Source of the DNA: CAVUOA01 sp963742955
GTDB taxonomy: Bacteria; Bacteroidota; Ignavibacteria; Tepidaquicellales; OLB5
Assembly (NCBI GenBank): GCA_963742955.1
Contig: CAVUOA010000008.1
Location: 1,612,001 to 1,676,000 of the forward strand
Direction: 5' to 3'
Length of the DNA: 64,000 bases
Of the stretch, positions 10,201-20,650 are shown piece by piece. Positions within the stretch are counted from its first letter, which is position 1. Each line of letters begins with the position of its first letter. The notes beneath the pieces are model-generated. The model saw only the letters and a program-made list of their open reading frames with translations, made no database searches and was not told the DNA's origin. Made by a program: the position numbers and the translations under genes.

Positions 10201-10964
10201 TTGAAATGTGGGGCAGCTCGCGTTTATGCAGGTATCTCAAGAAAGGACAGCGTGTTGTTCTGATGGGTCCCACCGGCTCTCCGACGGAAATTCCAAAAAA
10301 TGAAAATGTTTTGCTTGCAGGCGGGGGACTGGGTAATGCGGTGCTGTTTTCAATTGCTAAAGCAATGAAGCAAAACGGCAACCGCGTTGTTTATTTTGCA
10401 GGCTATAAGAATTCATCAGACCTGTTCAAGCAAGACGAAGTTGAGGAATCTACTGACCAGGTAATATGGTCAAACGATTACGGTGATAAAATCCAGCCCC
10501 GCAGACCGCAGGACCGTTCTGTAACAGCTAACATTGTTCAGGCAATGCTAGCTTATGCAAAAGGCGAGCTTGAGCCTGACGGCGGAAAACCTATGTTCGA
10601 TTTCAAGCTGGTTAAAAGGATTATAGCAATCGGAAGTGACAGGATGATGGCTGCGGTAAAAATGGCACGCCATGATGTTCTGGATGAATATTTTCATCAT
10701 GAACATACTGCAATAGGCAGTATTAACTCAACTATGCAATGCATGATGAAGGAGGTATGCGCACAGTGCCTCCAGCGCCACGTCGATTCCATTACAGGGA
10801 AAGAATACTTTGTGTTTTCATGCTTCAATCAGGACCAGATGCTCGATGAAGTTGATTTCGGCAACCTGAACTCACGCCTGAAAAATAACAGTGTTGTTGA
10901 AAAAGAGACCAAACTCTGGCTTGACCATGTTTTAAAGAAAATAAATTCGAAGATGTATTTGTAA
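7223..10964 (+). CDS. Giant flavoprotein: GltD/NfnB-like oxidoreductase fused to NfnA/PyrK-like FNR domain, one frameshift
   Basis: A protein of about 1,247 residues. Residues 1-300 are an unrecognised helical region. Cysteines in CVFCHESKKDSC (about 315) and CPGTGHRICNDCMKAC (about 383-398) could hold [4Fe-4S] clusters as in glutamate synthase small subunits. An FAD loop VLVVGLGPAGYTLS lies near 453 and an NAD(P) loop VVIGGGLTAVDTATEA near 633. From about 920 a ferredoxin-reductase module follows, with HPGQFYRL near 946, LLAGGGLGNA near 1030 and a likely [2Fe-2S] site QCMMKEVCAQC near 1172 plus a later Cys. Family knowledge: the same modules form NfnAB and related NAD(P)H:acceptor enzymes. 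One extra base at about 7678 splits the frame (ELE then ADEERSTAV). Its substrate is unknown. Confidence 0.8.
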
Positions 10965-11073
10965 ATGTTTGTATTAATAATAGCTTATCAGAAAATAATT
11001 TAACTGCGCTTCTGCATTTCATTCAGTGTTTTATGGAGTTATATTACGCTAACTATAATTTAAACGTACGAAC

Positions 11074-13686
11074 ATGAAAAGCAAAATTAACGTTTTGTTT
11101 TTACTTATAACTGCCGGTATTGCTTTTGTCTTTTTGATTTTTCTGGGAAAGGATTATCCCCAAAATGATGCAGGCTTTATAGAGAAAGCCGGGCAGGAAG
11201 AAGAGGCTGCCGATGCGCTTGAATCGATGCAGTTTTTTAATAAAATCAGGTCGTATCCCGACGCTGATATCCCTTCGGATAAATTCTACCGGGCATTTGA
11301 ATACACAAAGAATAATATGCAGCAGTTTGATGAAGGCGATTCACCTACGCAATGGACTTCAATTGGCCCTAACAACATAGGCGGAAGAAGTCTTTGCCTG
11401 ACTGTTAACCCGGTTGATACTGGAACAATTTTTATGGGTTCTGCATCAGGCGGGTTGTGGAAATCAACAACCGGGGGACTTGGAGCAAATGCGTGGACAT
11501 TAATAAATACAGGATACCCCAGCCTTGCTGTCAGTTCAATTGCAATAGATTCACTAAACCCAAACACAATGTATATTGGAACAGGCGAAAACTACGGCTA
11601 CCAGTATTCAGAAAACGGGCTTGATATAAGGGTAACGCGAGGTATGTACGGCATAGGAATACTTAAGACAACCAACGGCGGTATAACATGGACAAAATCA
11701 CTTGACTGGGCTTACAATAACGAGCGCGGTGTATGGGTTGTTCTTATGAATCCCAAAAACCATAACGAGCTCTACGCAGCAACAAGCGAAGGAGTTTGGA
11801 AATCAAATAACGCCGGTACCAGCTGGTCACAGGTTTTAAATTACCAGATGGCTATGGATTTAGAAATAAACCCGATTGACACAAACATACTATATGTTTC
11901 AATAGGTGATTTAACAAACAATGTTCCAAATGCAAACGTTGGAATATACAAAACAACTAACAGCGGCGGTTCATGGACTAAGCTTTCGGGCGGCTTGCCT
12001 TCAACCTGGTCAGGTAAAACTACCATAGAGTTATACAAAGGCAATCCCGATTACATTTATGCAAGTGTAGCGAACGATTTTTCATACATTGGGTATTATA
12101 CAAGCACAAACGGCGGAACAAGCTGGACTGCAAGAAGTACTTCGGTGCCCATAGGCAACCAGGGATGGTACAACAATGCGCATCTTGTAAAAAGCAATGA
12201 CCCCAATACTATTGTTGTAGGTACACTCGATGTTGAAAAATCCGTTAACGGCGGAACATCTTTTACAACCAAGAGCCACTGGTATTTATGGAATACAGGT
12301 GCAACTCCTCCCGGGCAGCCTGAAAGTTCATCACCCAATTATTCACATGCTGACCAGCATTTCTTTGTATCTAATCCAAAAGATGCAAACAAACTATACG
12401 CCATTACTGACGGCGGGCTTTACCGCTCGAATGATTTCGGCGAAACATTTTATTCATGCAACGGGGGATATGTTACCACACAGTTCTACGGGGGATTTGC
12501 TAATTCATACCAGGATTCAATTTTCTGTTTAGGGGGCTTGCAGGATAACCGTTCAGCTTTTTACCAGGGAACTACAGCCTGGTACAAAACATTCTCAGGT
12601 GACGGAATGTGGTGCGGTGTCAATTCTCAGAATTCAAGTATCTGTTATACCGAATACACCAACGGCGATATTAATAAATCTAATAACGGCGGAATAAGCT
12701 GGACTGATATTTCACCGCCGAACTCGGGCAACGAAACATATTACTGCTTTGTAACACCTTATATAATTTGCCGTTCAAATCCGAATATTGTGTACATTGG
12801 AGGGCAGTCAATTTACAAATCACTATCAGGCGGGGGCGGCTGGCAGGGTCCTTACGGCTCATTCGGCGGGGCAAAAGTATTATCTATGGATGCCTCTGCT
12901 ACAAGCACAGATACGGTATATGCAGGTACTGTACCCAGCGGTGCCACTGTTGCTGCTGTATACCGCACTGTAGACGGCACAAACTGGGTGAATATGACTA
13001 ACGGAACAATACCCAACCGTTACCCTACAGATATTCATGTTAATCCTAATAACTCAAAAGAAGTGTATGTAACATTTGGAGGATTCGGCTCAGGACATGT
13101 TTACAAAACAACGAATGCCGGAGTATCATGGACAAATATATCGGGAAACCTGCCGGATGTTCCGGCTCACTCGGTTACAGTTGACCCATTGTTTCCGCAG
13201 AATGTTTATGTTGGCAATGACCTGGGAGTTTATGTTACAACGGATGGCGGCGCAAGCTGGTATGAATTTACAAACGGGATGCCTTATTCTCTGGTATTTG
13301 ATCTGACAATTGTTTATCCAAACAGGCACATCAGGGCAACTACTCACGGCAGCGGTGTTTTTGAAAGGTCACTTGTCCAAAACCCGGTCGGAATTACTGC
13401 TGGAAATAATACTGTACCGAAGGAATTTGCGCTCTACCCGAACTATCCGAACCCGTTTAATCCTTCAACTAATATTAAGTTTGACCTTCCGAAATCTTCT
13501 AATGTTGTAATGAAGGTTTATAATATAATGGGGCAGGAAGTATATACTCTTGTAAATGAAAATTTGAATGCAGGTTCTTACACTGTAAAATTTAATGCTT
13601 CGTTCCTTTCAAGCGGAGCGTATTTCTGCAGATTGGTAACAGACAATGGATTTGCTGAAACAAGGAAACTGCTCCTTGTAAAATAA
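11074..13686 (+). CDS. Secreted BNR/sortilin-like repeat protein with T9SS sorting domain
   Basis: An 870-residue protein with an N-terminal hydrophobic signal (NVLFLLITAGIAFVFLIFLG). The body is a beta-propeller made of at least eight 'TTNGGxxW' type blades (TTNGGITWTKS, SNNAGTSWSQV, TTNSGGSWTKL, STNGGTSWTAR, SNNGGISWTDI, TTNAGVSWTNI, TTDGGASWYEF). The last 80 residues form a type A T9SS sorting domain beginning LYPNYPNPFNPSTNIKFDLP and ending RKLLLVK, so export to the cell surface or medium through T9SS is expected. This sorting domain lacks the palindromic insertions found in three others in the window and serves as the plain reference. A strong terminator follows. Confidence 0.85.
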   Translation: MKSKINVLFLLITAGIAFVFLIFLGKDYPQNDAGFIEKAGQEEEAADALESMQFFNKIRSYPDADIPSDKFYRAFEYTKNNMQQFDEGDSPTQWTSIGPNNIGGRSLCLTVNPVDTGTIFMGSASGGLWKSTTGGLGANAWTLINTGYPSLAVSSIAIDSLNPNTMYIGTGENYGYQYSENGLDIRVTRGMYGIGILKTTNGGITWTKSLDWAYNNERGVWVVLMNPKNHNELYAATSEGVWKSNNAGTSWSQVLNYQMAMDLEINPIDTNILYVSIGDLTNNVPNANVGIYKTTNSGGSWTKLSGGLPSTWSGKTTIELYKGNPDYIYASVANDFSYIGYYTSTNGGTSWTARSTSVPIGNQGWYNNAHLVKSNDPNTIVVGTLDVEKSVNGGTSFTTKSHWYLWNTGATPPGQPESSSPNYSHADQHFFVSNPKDANKLYAITDGGLYRSNDFGETFYSCNGGYVTTQFYGGFANSYQDSIFCLGGLQDNRSAFYQGTTAWYKTFSGDGMWCGVNSQNSSICYTEYTNGDINKSNNGGISWTDISPPNSGNETYYCFVTPYIICRSNPNIVYIGGQSIYKSLSGGGGWQGPYGSFGGAKVLSMDASATSTDTVYAGTVPSGATVAAVYRTVDGTNWVNMTNGTIPNRYPTDIHVNPNNSKEVYVTFGGFGSGHVYKTTNAGVSWTNISGNLPDVPAHSVTVDPLFPQNVYVGNDLGVYVTTDGGASWYEFTNGMPYSLVFDLTIVYPNRHIRATTHGSGVFERSLVQNPVGITAGNNTVPKEFALYPNYPNPFNPSTNIKFDLPKSSNVVMKVYNIMGQEVYTLVNENLNAGSYTVKFNASFLSSGAYFCRLVTDNGFAETRKLLLVK

Positions 13687-13710
13687 TCCTGAATGAGACC
13701 TTCCGTTGTC

Positions 13711-13745
13711 AGCCCGTTAATCCTTAGATTAGCGGGCTTTTATTT
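13711..13745 (+). terminator. Rho-independent terminator
   Basis: Twelve-base arms AGCCCGTTAATC and GATTAGCGGGCT (one G-T pair) with a CTTA loop, followed by TTTATTT. It lies 25 bases past the stop of the BNR-repeat gene. Confidence 0.85.
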
Positions 13746-13831
13746 AATCTTAAACTTTTATTGTTGTTTCAGTGTTATTGGATTTCAACATTACAGGCAA
13801 AAAATATGTCTTTACATGATAATCTGAATTG

Positions 13832-14975
13832 ATGGATACAGAAAGGCAAATAAGGGCAAAAAAATACGAAAAAATAAAGATTTCTGCGGGAATAAGCGAG
13901 AGTATTGTTTCTGCTGTACTCGTTTTTCTTTTTGTGCTGCTTGGTTTCAGCAGGAAACTTGAAGAGTATTCTTTCAGTTATACACAAAATCCTTACATAG
14001 CTTTGCTGATATATATTTTCATAATCGGTATTGTGTCTTCTTTGCTTTCCTTCCCGCCGGATTACTTTCTCTCATTCCGGCTTGAACACAAATTCGGGCT
14101 TATCAAACCAAAAATTTATTAAGTGGATTGAAGAAGGACTTGAAATCACTTGCAGTCGGAATCGTGCTTGGCACACCGGTTATTCTTCTATTTTATTATT
14201 TTTTACTGAATTACCACCTCTGGTGGCTATGGTTTGGATGTGTTATAATTGCCTATTCCGTTGTTTTGGCTCAAATTGCGCCGGTAGTGATTTTTCCGCT
14301 GTTTTACAAATTTCATCCGATAAGTAATGAGGCATTAAAGGAAAAAATACTTGAACTGTGCAAAGAAGTCGGATTCAAAGTTAAGGGAGTATATGTATTT
14401 AACATGAGCAAGACAACTAAAAAGGCAAATGCAGCGTTTACAGGTATAGGGCGTACAAAACGGATTATCCTGGGAGATACCCTTGTTACAGGATTTACAG
14501 AAGAAGAGATTTTAACCGTTTTTGCCCATGAGCTTGGACATTACAAGAAGGGACATATTAATAAAAACATAATGTTATCCTTCGTTTCAACATTTATGAT
14601 GCTGTTTCTTATTATCGGCAGCTTACAATGCACTATTGCCTGTATTCGGGTTTGTGCATGTATATGATATTGCGGCTTTGCCTTTGCTTATATTGCTTAC
14701 GCGGAATATTCGGATTTATTACAAAACCAATAGGCTCGTATATTTCACGCAGGTTTGAGTTTGAAGCTGACCGCTTTGCAATAAAGCTGATTGGCAATAT
14801 AGATGTGTTTAAATCATTAATGGAGAAGCTTGCGTTTCAGAACCTTTCGGACAGGGAGCCGAACAGGTTTGTTGAGTTTTGGTTTCACTCGCATCCCTCT
14901 GTTAAAAGAAGAATTGAGATGGGTGAGAAGTATTTCAGTTCATTAAATATATTGCAGGAGCCTGCTGTTCAGTAA
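13832..14975 (+). CDS. M48 family Ste24-like zinc metalloprotease, four frameshifts
   Basis: An integral-membrane CAAX-protease-like enzyme of the Ste24/HtpX superfamily. The zinc-binding HELGH motif sits in FAHELGHYKKGHINKN, and the third ligand region is R-F-E-F-E-A-D-R-F-A. Membrane helices include VSAVLVFLFVLLGF and VILLFYYFLLNYHLWWLWFG. The frame changes four times: near 14109 (before S-N-Q-K-F-I-K-W), near 14145 (before KSLAVGIVLG), near 14623 (before YNALLPVFGFVH) and near 14700 (before GIFGFITKPIGSYI). Each is repaired by removing one base, giving about 380 residues, which fits the family. Either the gene is dead or the sequence has errors; the conserved motifs favour error. Confidence 0.75.
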
Positions 14976-15026
14976 GGAGTTATGGTGTTCACCCCGAATG
15001 AACAGCATGACTGCAGTATGTTTTTC

Positions 15027-15065
15027 ATACCTGTCCCGGTGTTATTCCGGGGCAGGTATTTTTTT
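15027..15065. terminator. Rho-independent terminator, probably bidirectional
   Basis: Thirteen-base arms ATACCTGTCCCGG and CCGGGGCAGGTAT (one mismatch) with a run of seven Ts after it and a short T/A run before it. It lies between two convergent genes, the Ste24-like protease and the outer-membrane protein. Confidence 0.8.
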
Positions 15066-15067
15066 GC

Positions 15068-16382
15068 TCAGAACAGAATGTAATCAAAATTCGCATAAGT
15101 GGAGAATCTTGTTTTTACATTGTCTGTACTGTATAACTCCAGGTTGGCAGTAAAATACAATTTTGACAAAATGTTATATCTTAGCTGAGCCACTGAGGAG
15201 AATGTATTGCTGTTTTCACCGCTCGCAGAATTTCCGAATGCGTAATTAATAAATCCCGAAATTCCGAACAGGGGAGAGAAATTATGGAAAGCAATTATTT
15301 CAGCCCCTGCAGCGTAAAAATAGCTTCTGCTGTCGGGGAGATTATATGCTAACGGTCTGTATACAGGAAATCCTTCTCTTATTGTGTATGGCGAATGGAA
15401 ATCGGGGTAATTGTACAGGTAATTACTGTCAACACTAACGGGTTTGCTGAGAAAAGCAGAAAACAGAAGATTTGTCTTATAATCCACGGGCAATGCGTAC
15501 AAACCGCTTAGAGTTAATGAGACTATATTTCCGTATGACCTGTTATAATAGAAGTTAATATTGTTATAATTAAATTCTGCCTGAGCAAGAAATCCTTTGT
15601 AGCGGGGATAATTTACAAAGCTGTAGTTATGTCAATGCCTGAAATAATTTTAGTGTTGTCCTTGAGCTTAAAGGTGATTTTATAACACCTTCGTCCATGA
15701 GCAATTGTTCTATCTGCGAGAAAAATTCAATATCGGCATCATCTTTGTATTTGCTTGTAAATTCACGGTTATAACGTTTATCAAGCAGTTCGGTCAGCTT
15801 GCTGAAAACATAATTATTCAGCTTTCTGGAAATTACGCCTTCGGTTCTTAATACTTTTTCAAAATTCTTTGCATATACTATCTGCCCGCCGTTAATAAGT
15901 TTTCCGTATCCGAAGAATATAGATAATTCATTATGGGATTCCGGCTTATTATGGTTTGAAAAATTAGCCTGTGAGATAAAGTAACTGCCTCCGTATACCG
16001 GTTTTCTAAACGGGTAATAACCGGCGGAACCCTGAATCAGGCTGTAACCGCGGGAGTTATCGTATACATTATCGGTAACAATCCCGCTGCTGCCCCCATA
16101 TCTTGAATAGTTAAAGCCGGGGGAGATGCGGACAGAGTAGTCAAGATTCGGAGTAAATCTCCACTTCGTGAACTCCACGCTCATGTTAATACTGAAATTA
16201 TTTGATTTATCGGTATCGTTATAAACAGTGTTTGAGTAAAAAGGTGAAGCGCTGAATATCAGGTTGCTCCCCTTAATTGTATCGGGCTGTTTATATTTTT
16301 CTATTTCGTTTTGGGCAAGAACAGAATGAAGATTAACAAGTGAGCAAACAAGCAGCATAGTTAAGGCTAATTGTGCTTTCAT
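15068..16382 (-). CDS. Putative outer-membrane beta-barrel protein, one frameshift
   Basis: Starts with a signal peptide (KAQLALTMLLVCSLVNLHSVLAQ) and continues with alternating aromatic/polar strands (ISPGFNYSRYGGSSG, SIFFGYGKLINGG, LRYNILSKLYFTANLELYS). It ends in an aromatic residue (NFDYILF), as outer-membrane barrels usually do. The frame breaks near 15640: removing one base joins L-F-Q-A-L-T to N-Y-S-F-V-N-Y-P and leads into the second half, giving about 438 residues. I cannot assign a family or substrate. Confidence 0.65.
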
Positions 16383-16469
16383 TTTTTTAAAGATTAATTT
16401 AATAAATCGGCTATTAATCCTTTACTAAAATAGAGACAAATTGTAAAATAAAACAGGAAAAATTGTCAG

Positions 16470-16600
16470 CTGTCTTTCCCACACCCCGACAACTCTCGTT
16501 CCCAAGATCCGGCTTGGAAATGTAAAAGTAGATTTCTTCCCCCCGCTTGTCCCGACACTTCGGAGAGTGCCCGGGGCCGCAATGACAGCTCTATCTCATT
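16470..16600. repeat. Spacer with imperfect GC-rich inverted repeats
   Basis: This 255-base spacer between divergent genes holds TTCCCAAG/CTTGGAA around a six-base loop (about 16498-16519) and a CACT/AGTG hairpin inside CCCGACACTTCGGAGAGTGC (about 16551-16570). Read on the minus strand it ends TGTCATTGCGGCCCCGGGCA, similar to the TGTCATTCCCGC lead of the repeat at 4941, so it may be a decayed, larger relative. Confidence 0.35.
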
Positions 16601-16639
16601 TTCATTGTTTATCCTTCCTATTAAAATTATATTGAGCCA

Positions 16640-17620
16640 ATGAAGACGAGAATACTTATAACAATAGGCGATATTAACGGCATTGGTCCCGAAATTGTAC
16701 TTAAAACACTCTCTAAACCCGGGTTTACCGATAAATATGATGTAACAGTAGTTTCACCGGTAAAGGTGCTTGAATATTATTACCGCTTATTCAGACTTAA
16801 ACCGCCCGAGGGAAACTTTAAGATATATTCTGTCTGTGATGGCAAAACAAAAATTGAGCCCGGCAAAATTACAAAAGAATCAGGGTTTATTTCCGGCTAC
16901 GCAATAAAAACAGCAATCGAGCTTTGCCTCATGGATGAATATGATGCAATAGTAACTGCGCCAATATCAAAGAAAGCTATGAATATGGGCGGATTTAAAT
17001 ATGACGGGCACACAGAAATGCTGACCGATTTGGGAAAAGCAAAATCATCAGCAATGATTATGGTTCATAAGAAACTCGTTATGGGATTTGCTTCAACACA
17101 TCCGCCGCTTAAGAACGTCGCAAAGCTATTGACAAAACAATTACTTATTAATAAATTAAAGGTGTGCTCGGATTCATTGAGAATGGATTTAGGAATATCT
17201 AAGCCCCGCATTGGCGTGCTTTCTTTAAATCCGCATGCAGGCGAGAGCGGACAAATAGGGGACGAAGAAATAAAAACTATAACTCCTGCAATAAATTCAT
17301 TTGCAAAAAAATACCCGGGTGTTATTGTGCAGGGTCCGTTTCCGTCAGATTCTTATTTTGCCGAAAAGAAGTATGAGAAGTTTGATATGACTTTTGCGTT
17401 ATATCATGACCAGGGATTTATTCCGTTTAAAATGATTGCCGGAAAGCAGGGAGTGAATTTTACTGCAGGACTAAGCTTTATAAGAACATCACCTGACCAC
17501 GGCACGGCATATGATATTTCAGGAAAGAATATAGCGAGTGAAGAGAGCCTCATATCAGCCGTAAAAACGGCAGATATGATTTTTAAACACAGAAGAAACT
17601 ATTTAACCAGGAACAATTGA
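16640..17620 (+). CDS. pdxA: 4-hydroxythreonine-4-phosphate dehydrogenase
   Basis: A 326-residue NAD-dependent enzyme of pyridoxal-phosphate synthesis (DXP-dependent route). Diagnostic segments are TIGDINGIGPEI at the N-terminus, the metal-site histidine in YDGHTEML, L-S-L-N-P-H-A-G-E-S-G, LYHDQGFIPFKM and RTSPDHGTAYDI near the C-terminus. The start ATG at 16640 is well placed before the first conserved strand. Its stop TGA overlaps the TTG start of the following ABC ATPase gene, so the two are translationally coupled, although the functions look unrelated. Confidence 0.93.
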   Translation: MKTRILITIGDINGIGPEIVLKTLSKPGFTDKYDVTVVSPVKVLEYYYRLFRLKPPEGNFKIYSVCDGKTKIEPGKITKESGFISGYAIKTAIELCLMDEYDAIVTAPISKKAMNMGGFKYDGHTEMLTDLGKAKSSAMIMVHKKLVMGFASTHPPLKNVAKLLTKQLLINKLKVCSDSLRMDLGISKPRIGVLSLNPHAGESGQIGDEEIKTITPAINSFAKKYPGVIVQGPFPSDSYFAEKKYEKFDMTFALYHDQGFIPFKMIAGKQGVNFTAGLSFIRTSPDHGTAYDISGKNIASEESLISAVKTADMIFKHRRNYLTRNN

Positions 17621-18285
17621 TATCTTTTAACCAAGTATCGTTTTCTTACCCGACCAAAGAAATTTTCAGAGATGTAAGCTTCGCAATTGATAAAGGCGAA
17701 TTTGTTTTTGTAATCGGTGAAAGCGGTATAGGCAAAACCACGCTGCTCAGAATGATAAACATGGAGCTTGTTCCTGCACAGGGTGAGATACTGGTATCTG
17801 AGTTCAGCAGCAGGACAATAAAAAAACCCGAAGTGCCCCTGCTAAGACGAAGAATAGGATTTGTGTTTCAGGATTACAAGCTGCTTGATGACAGGGATGT
17901 ATTTGATAACGTTGCATTACCGCTGTATCTTGCCGGGGTAAAACCCGATGCTGTAAAGAAAAAAGTGTTTAACGTGCTTAATGAAGTCGGCGTGTTTGAG
18001 TCATACAAAAAAATGCCGGCGGAGCTCTCGGGGGGTGAACAGCAGAGGGTATCTATTGCAAGAGCTATTGTTAATGAGCCGTTTATTCTGATAGCCGATG
18101 AGCCTACGGGCAACCTTGACCCCTTTGTATCATTTGAAATAATTAAGCTTCTGCTGAATATAAACTATAAAGGCACTGCTGTACTTATGGCTACTCATAA
18201 CTATGAAATTGTACGGAAACTGAAAAGTAAACGGTTAATGCAGATTAAAGATAAAAAGATATTTGAGGTTGTAATAAAGGAATAG
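17617..18285 (+). CDS. ftsE: FtsE-like ABC transporter ATP-binding protein
   Basis: A 222-residue ABC ATPase with Walker A GESGIGKTT (35-43), Q-loop VFQDYKLL, signature LSGGEQQRVSIARAIV and Walker B ILIADEPTGNLDP. The 'FQDYKLLDDRDVFDNVALPL' stretch is typical of FtsE, which with FtsX controls peptidoglycan hydrolases at the septum. No ftsX follows; the next gene is on the other strand. The start is TTG at 17617, sharing bases with the pdxA stop codon. Confidence 0.8.
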   Translation: MISFNQVSFSYPTKEIFRDVSFAIDKGEFVFVIGESGIGKTTLLRMINMELVPAQGEILVSEFSSRTIKKPEVPLLRRRIGFVFQDYKLLDDRDVFDNVALPLYLAGVKPDAVKKKVFNVLNEVGVFESYKKMPAELSGGEQQRVSIARAIVNEPFILIADEPTGNLDPFVSFEIIKLLLNINYKGTAVLMATHNYEIVRKLKSKRLMQIKDKKIFEVVIKE

Positions 18286-18291
18286 AGGCTT

Positions 18292-19702
18292 TTACGCCTG
18301 TCTTTCAATCAGAAAATTAAGAATTTTACGCCAGTCTTTTTCGAAATCATAACAAAACCTGTCCTGGGGACTTAAATCGAATGCCCGCTCAATCATAGCA
18401 ATTCCCACTTCTATATCACCTTTCAGGAAACACACTTTTGCCATTGAATAATACGGCTCGCACCAATCAGGTTTAACATGCAAAAGTCTTTTGAGGTAAA
18501 TATCGGCGCGGTCGTACTCCTCGTTTTCAATTAGAGTGTTGCACATATCAAGCATAGCATTGAAGTTGCTCGGGTCAAGTTCGATTACCCTCAGGTAGCT
18601 GCTGATTGATTCGGTAACCTTACCGAGGTTGTATTCGGCATCTGCTTTGGCATACCACAGCTCTGCATTATCACCGAAAAGCTTTAATGCGGAATCGTAA
18701 TCTCTAAGCGATTTAGTATAATCTTCAAGAGCATAGAAGCAGTTTCCTCTGCCGAAATAAGATTCATAATGGCTTGGGTCAAGCTGTACAACTCTTGTGA
18801 AGTATTCTATGGCTTCCTTGCTGCGACCCATCTGCTCGTATGAGCTGGCGAGGTTATATAATGCGTAGGTATCTTTCTTGTTGATTGTAATTGCACGTTT
18901 GTAGCAATCGATAGCGCGGGTTATTATTCCAAGACTTGCATAGGCATTGCCTTTGTTGTAGAGGGCTGAGCCGAATTTGCCGTTTATGGTAAGCGCCATT
19001 TCGTAGCTTTCGATTGCCTGGTAATATCTGCCCATCCTGCTTAAGACAACGCCCCTGTTATACCATGCGTTATAGTTAAACGGCGCAAGGTCTATGTGCT
19101 TATCATATGCCTCAATTGCTTTTTTAAGCTGGTCAAGGAAATCGTAGCAGTATCCGAGTTCGTAATATGAATCTTTATGATTTGGGTCAAGCGATATTAT
19201 TTTTTCGAAAATTAATTCTTGCTTCTTCGAAGTTATCTATTTTTTCAAGAATTAAGCCTTTGTTAAAGAGCGCATCTATATTATTGGGTTCTATGATAAT
19301 AACGTCATCAAAACATTTAAGCGCGGCTTCGTGGTTGCCGGAATTATCAAGCGTAATGCCTTTATTTATAAGCACTTCTTCATCAAGCGGGTTGAGTGTT
19401 ATTGCTTTATCGAAACATTCGATTGCTTTTCGGAAGTCGCCGTGGTTATCGTAGATGATGGCTTTTCGCTGCCATATTTCGTTTGAGTAGGGGAAGAAAC
19501 CTAAAAGTGAGTCGATATATTCGAGAGCTTTAGTGTGCTGGTTTTTCTCCAGCAGGTAGTTAATATTCTCGTCAATTTGTTCTAACTCTAGTTCGGGAGC
19601 ATGGTTTTCGCCTTTGATTAATGCATTTATCAACTCATCCTTATTTTCATTCTTATCATTACGTACGTCATCTTCGAATTCGAGATTGTCGAAGTAACTC
19701 AT
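18292..19702 (-). CDS. Tetratricopeptide repeat protein, one frameshift
   Basis: About 470 residues, almost entirely TPR units of 34 residues (for example KAIECFDKAITLNPLDEEVL, AIDCYKRAITINKKDTYALY, EAIEYFTRVVQLDPSHYESY). After an acidic N-terminal region (FDNLEFEDDVRNDKNENKDE) it has roughly a dozen repeats; there is no signal peptide, so it is probably cytoplasmic. The frame breaks at about 19206, where one T too many in TTTTCG separates E-A-R-I-N-F from E-K-I-I-S-L-D-P; removing it restores a continuous TPR solenoid. A GGAG sequence lies 8 bases before the ATG at 19702. Confidence 0.82.
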
Positions 19703-19987
19703 AATTAAACTCCTTGATTAGGTTTAGTGTCAATCTAAAAGAATTTTGTGTTTATGTCAAGAGATTATTTGAAGAAATTTATGCAAAAATTTATGCATAA
19801 AAATTATTTGCCTGAAATGCTTTTGGTATTGATTAGTAAAATTTTTTGTTGGAATATTACAGCTCCGCAAATCTTTCATATCCATCCCCATCCCACGTTG
19901 AATAAATTAAGCACAAAGACATTTGTAAATTTCTAATTGTTGAATTATTAATCAGTAAAATCGGTAATCCGGGTAATCAGCGGTTAG

Positions 19988-20647
19988 TCATTCCATACTA
20001 AGGTCAAACAGGAGGAACGAAGCAGTTGTAATTACAATTGTGTAAGATACCATGATTTGAATTTCTCCCGAAAGAGCGCCGAGCGAAGTACCCTCAATAG
20101 TCATCCATGTTGCATTAATAGTGGTCAGCATTAACGGCAGAAGCAATGGAAAGGAAAGCACCGGGTACAGCGTGCCTTTTGAGCTTGATTTGGAGATTAG
20201 CGCAGCTATTATGGTCATAACAGCGGATAGCCCCAGATTTCCAAGAACTATTGTAAGCGCAAAAAGCCCGAAGCTGTTTATGGTGAAGTTCATTGTAACT
20301 AAAAACAGGAAAACAACGAAAAAATTTATTATAAAGCTGAGCGATGTGTTGAAAATCAGTTTCCCGAGCAAAACCGATCTTGCGTTAGCTGTAAGCTTTA
20401 GGATAAATGAAGTGCCCCTGTCTTCTTCGGCAACAAAAACACGGGAAAGTCCGTTTGAGTTGGCAAAGAAAATTATTATCCACAGCAAACCGGCGTGAAG
20501 TTCGCTTGTCAGCTTCTCCTCACCGAGGGAAAACTTGATTATGGAAATCACAACTATAATGAACATTGCAAGCCCGTTAATGGAATAGCGCGTGCGCAGC
20601 TCAGAGCTGAAGTCTTTACGGCATATTGCTATTGCCTGCTTGAACAT
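19988..20647 (-). CDS. ccmB: Heme exporter protein CcmB
   Basis: A 219-residue protein with about six membrane helices and the CcmB layout: R-K-D-F-S-S-E-L-R-T-R-Y near the start, G-L-L-W-I-I-I-F-F-A-N-S-N-G-L-S-R, then E-E-D-R-G-T. It is the permease of the CcmABCD complex needed to release holo-CcmE in cytochrome c maturation (system I). It starts three bases after ccmA ends. The other ccm genes are not in the window. Confidence 0.9.
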   Translation of the reverse strand: MFKQAIAICRKDFSSELRTRYSINGLAMFIIVVISIIKFSLGEEKLTSELHAGLLWIIIFFANSNGLSRVFVAEEDRGTSFILKLTANARSVLLGKLIFNTSLSFIINFFVVFLFLVTMNFTINSFGLFALTIVLGNLGLSAVMTIIAALISKSSSKGTLYPVLSFPLLLPLMLTTINATWMTIEGTSLGALSGEIQIMVSYTIVITTASFLLFDLSME

Positions 20648-20650
20648 AGT

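Noticed and set aside
13832..14975. Programmed frameshifting in the Ste24-like gene
   Set aside because: The four breaks share no slippery sequence or stop context, and similar breaks occur in many unrelated genes of the window.
19748..19936. Open frame of 62 codons in the spacer between the TPR gene and ccmB
   Set aside because: Low-complexity, AT-rich translation without homology or signal. The spacer (19703-19987) otherwise holds only a TTTATGCA-type repeat.
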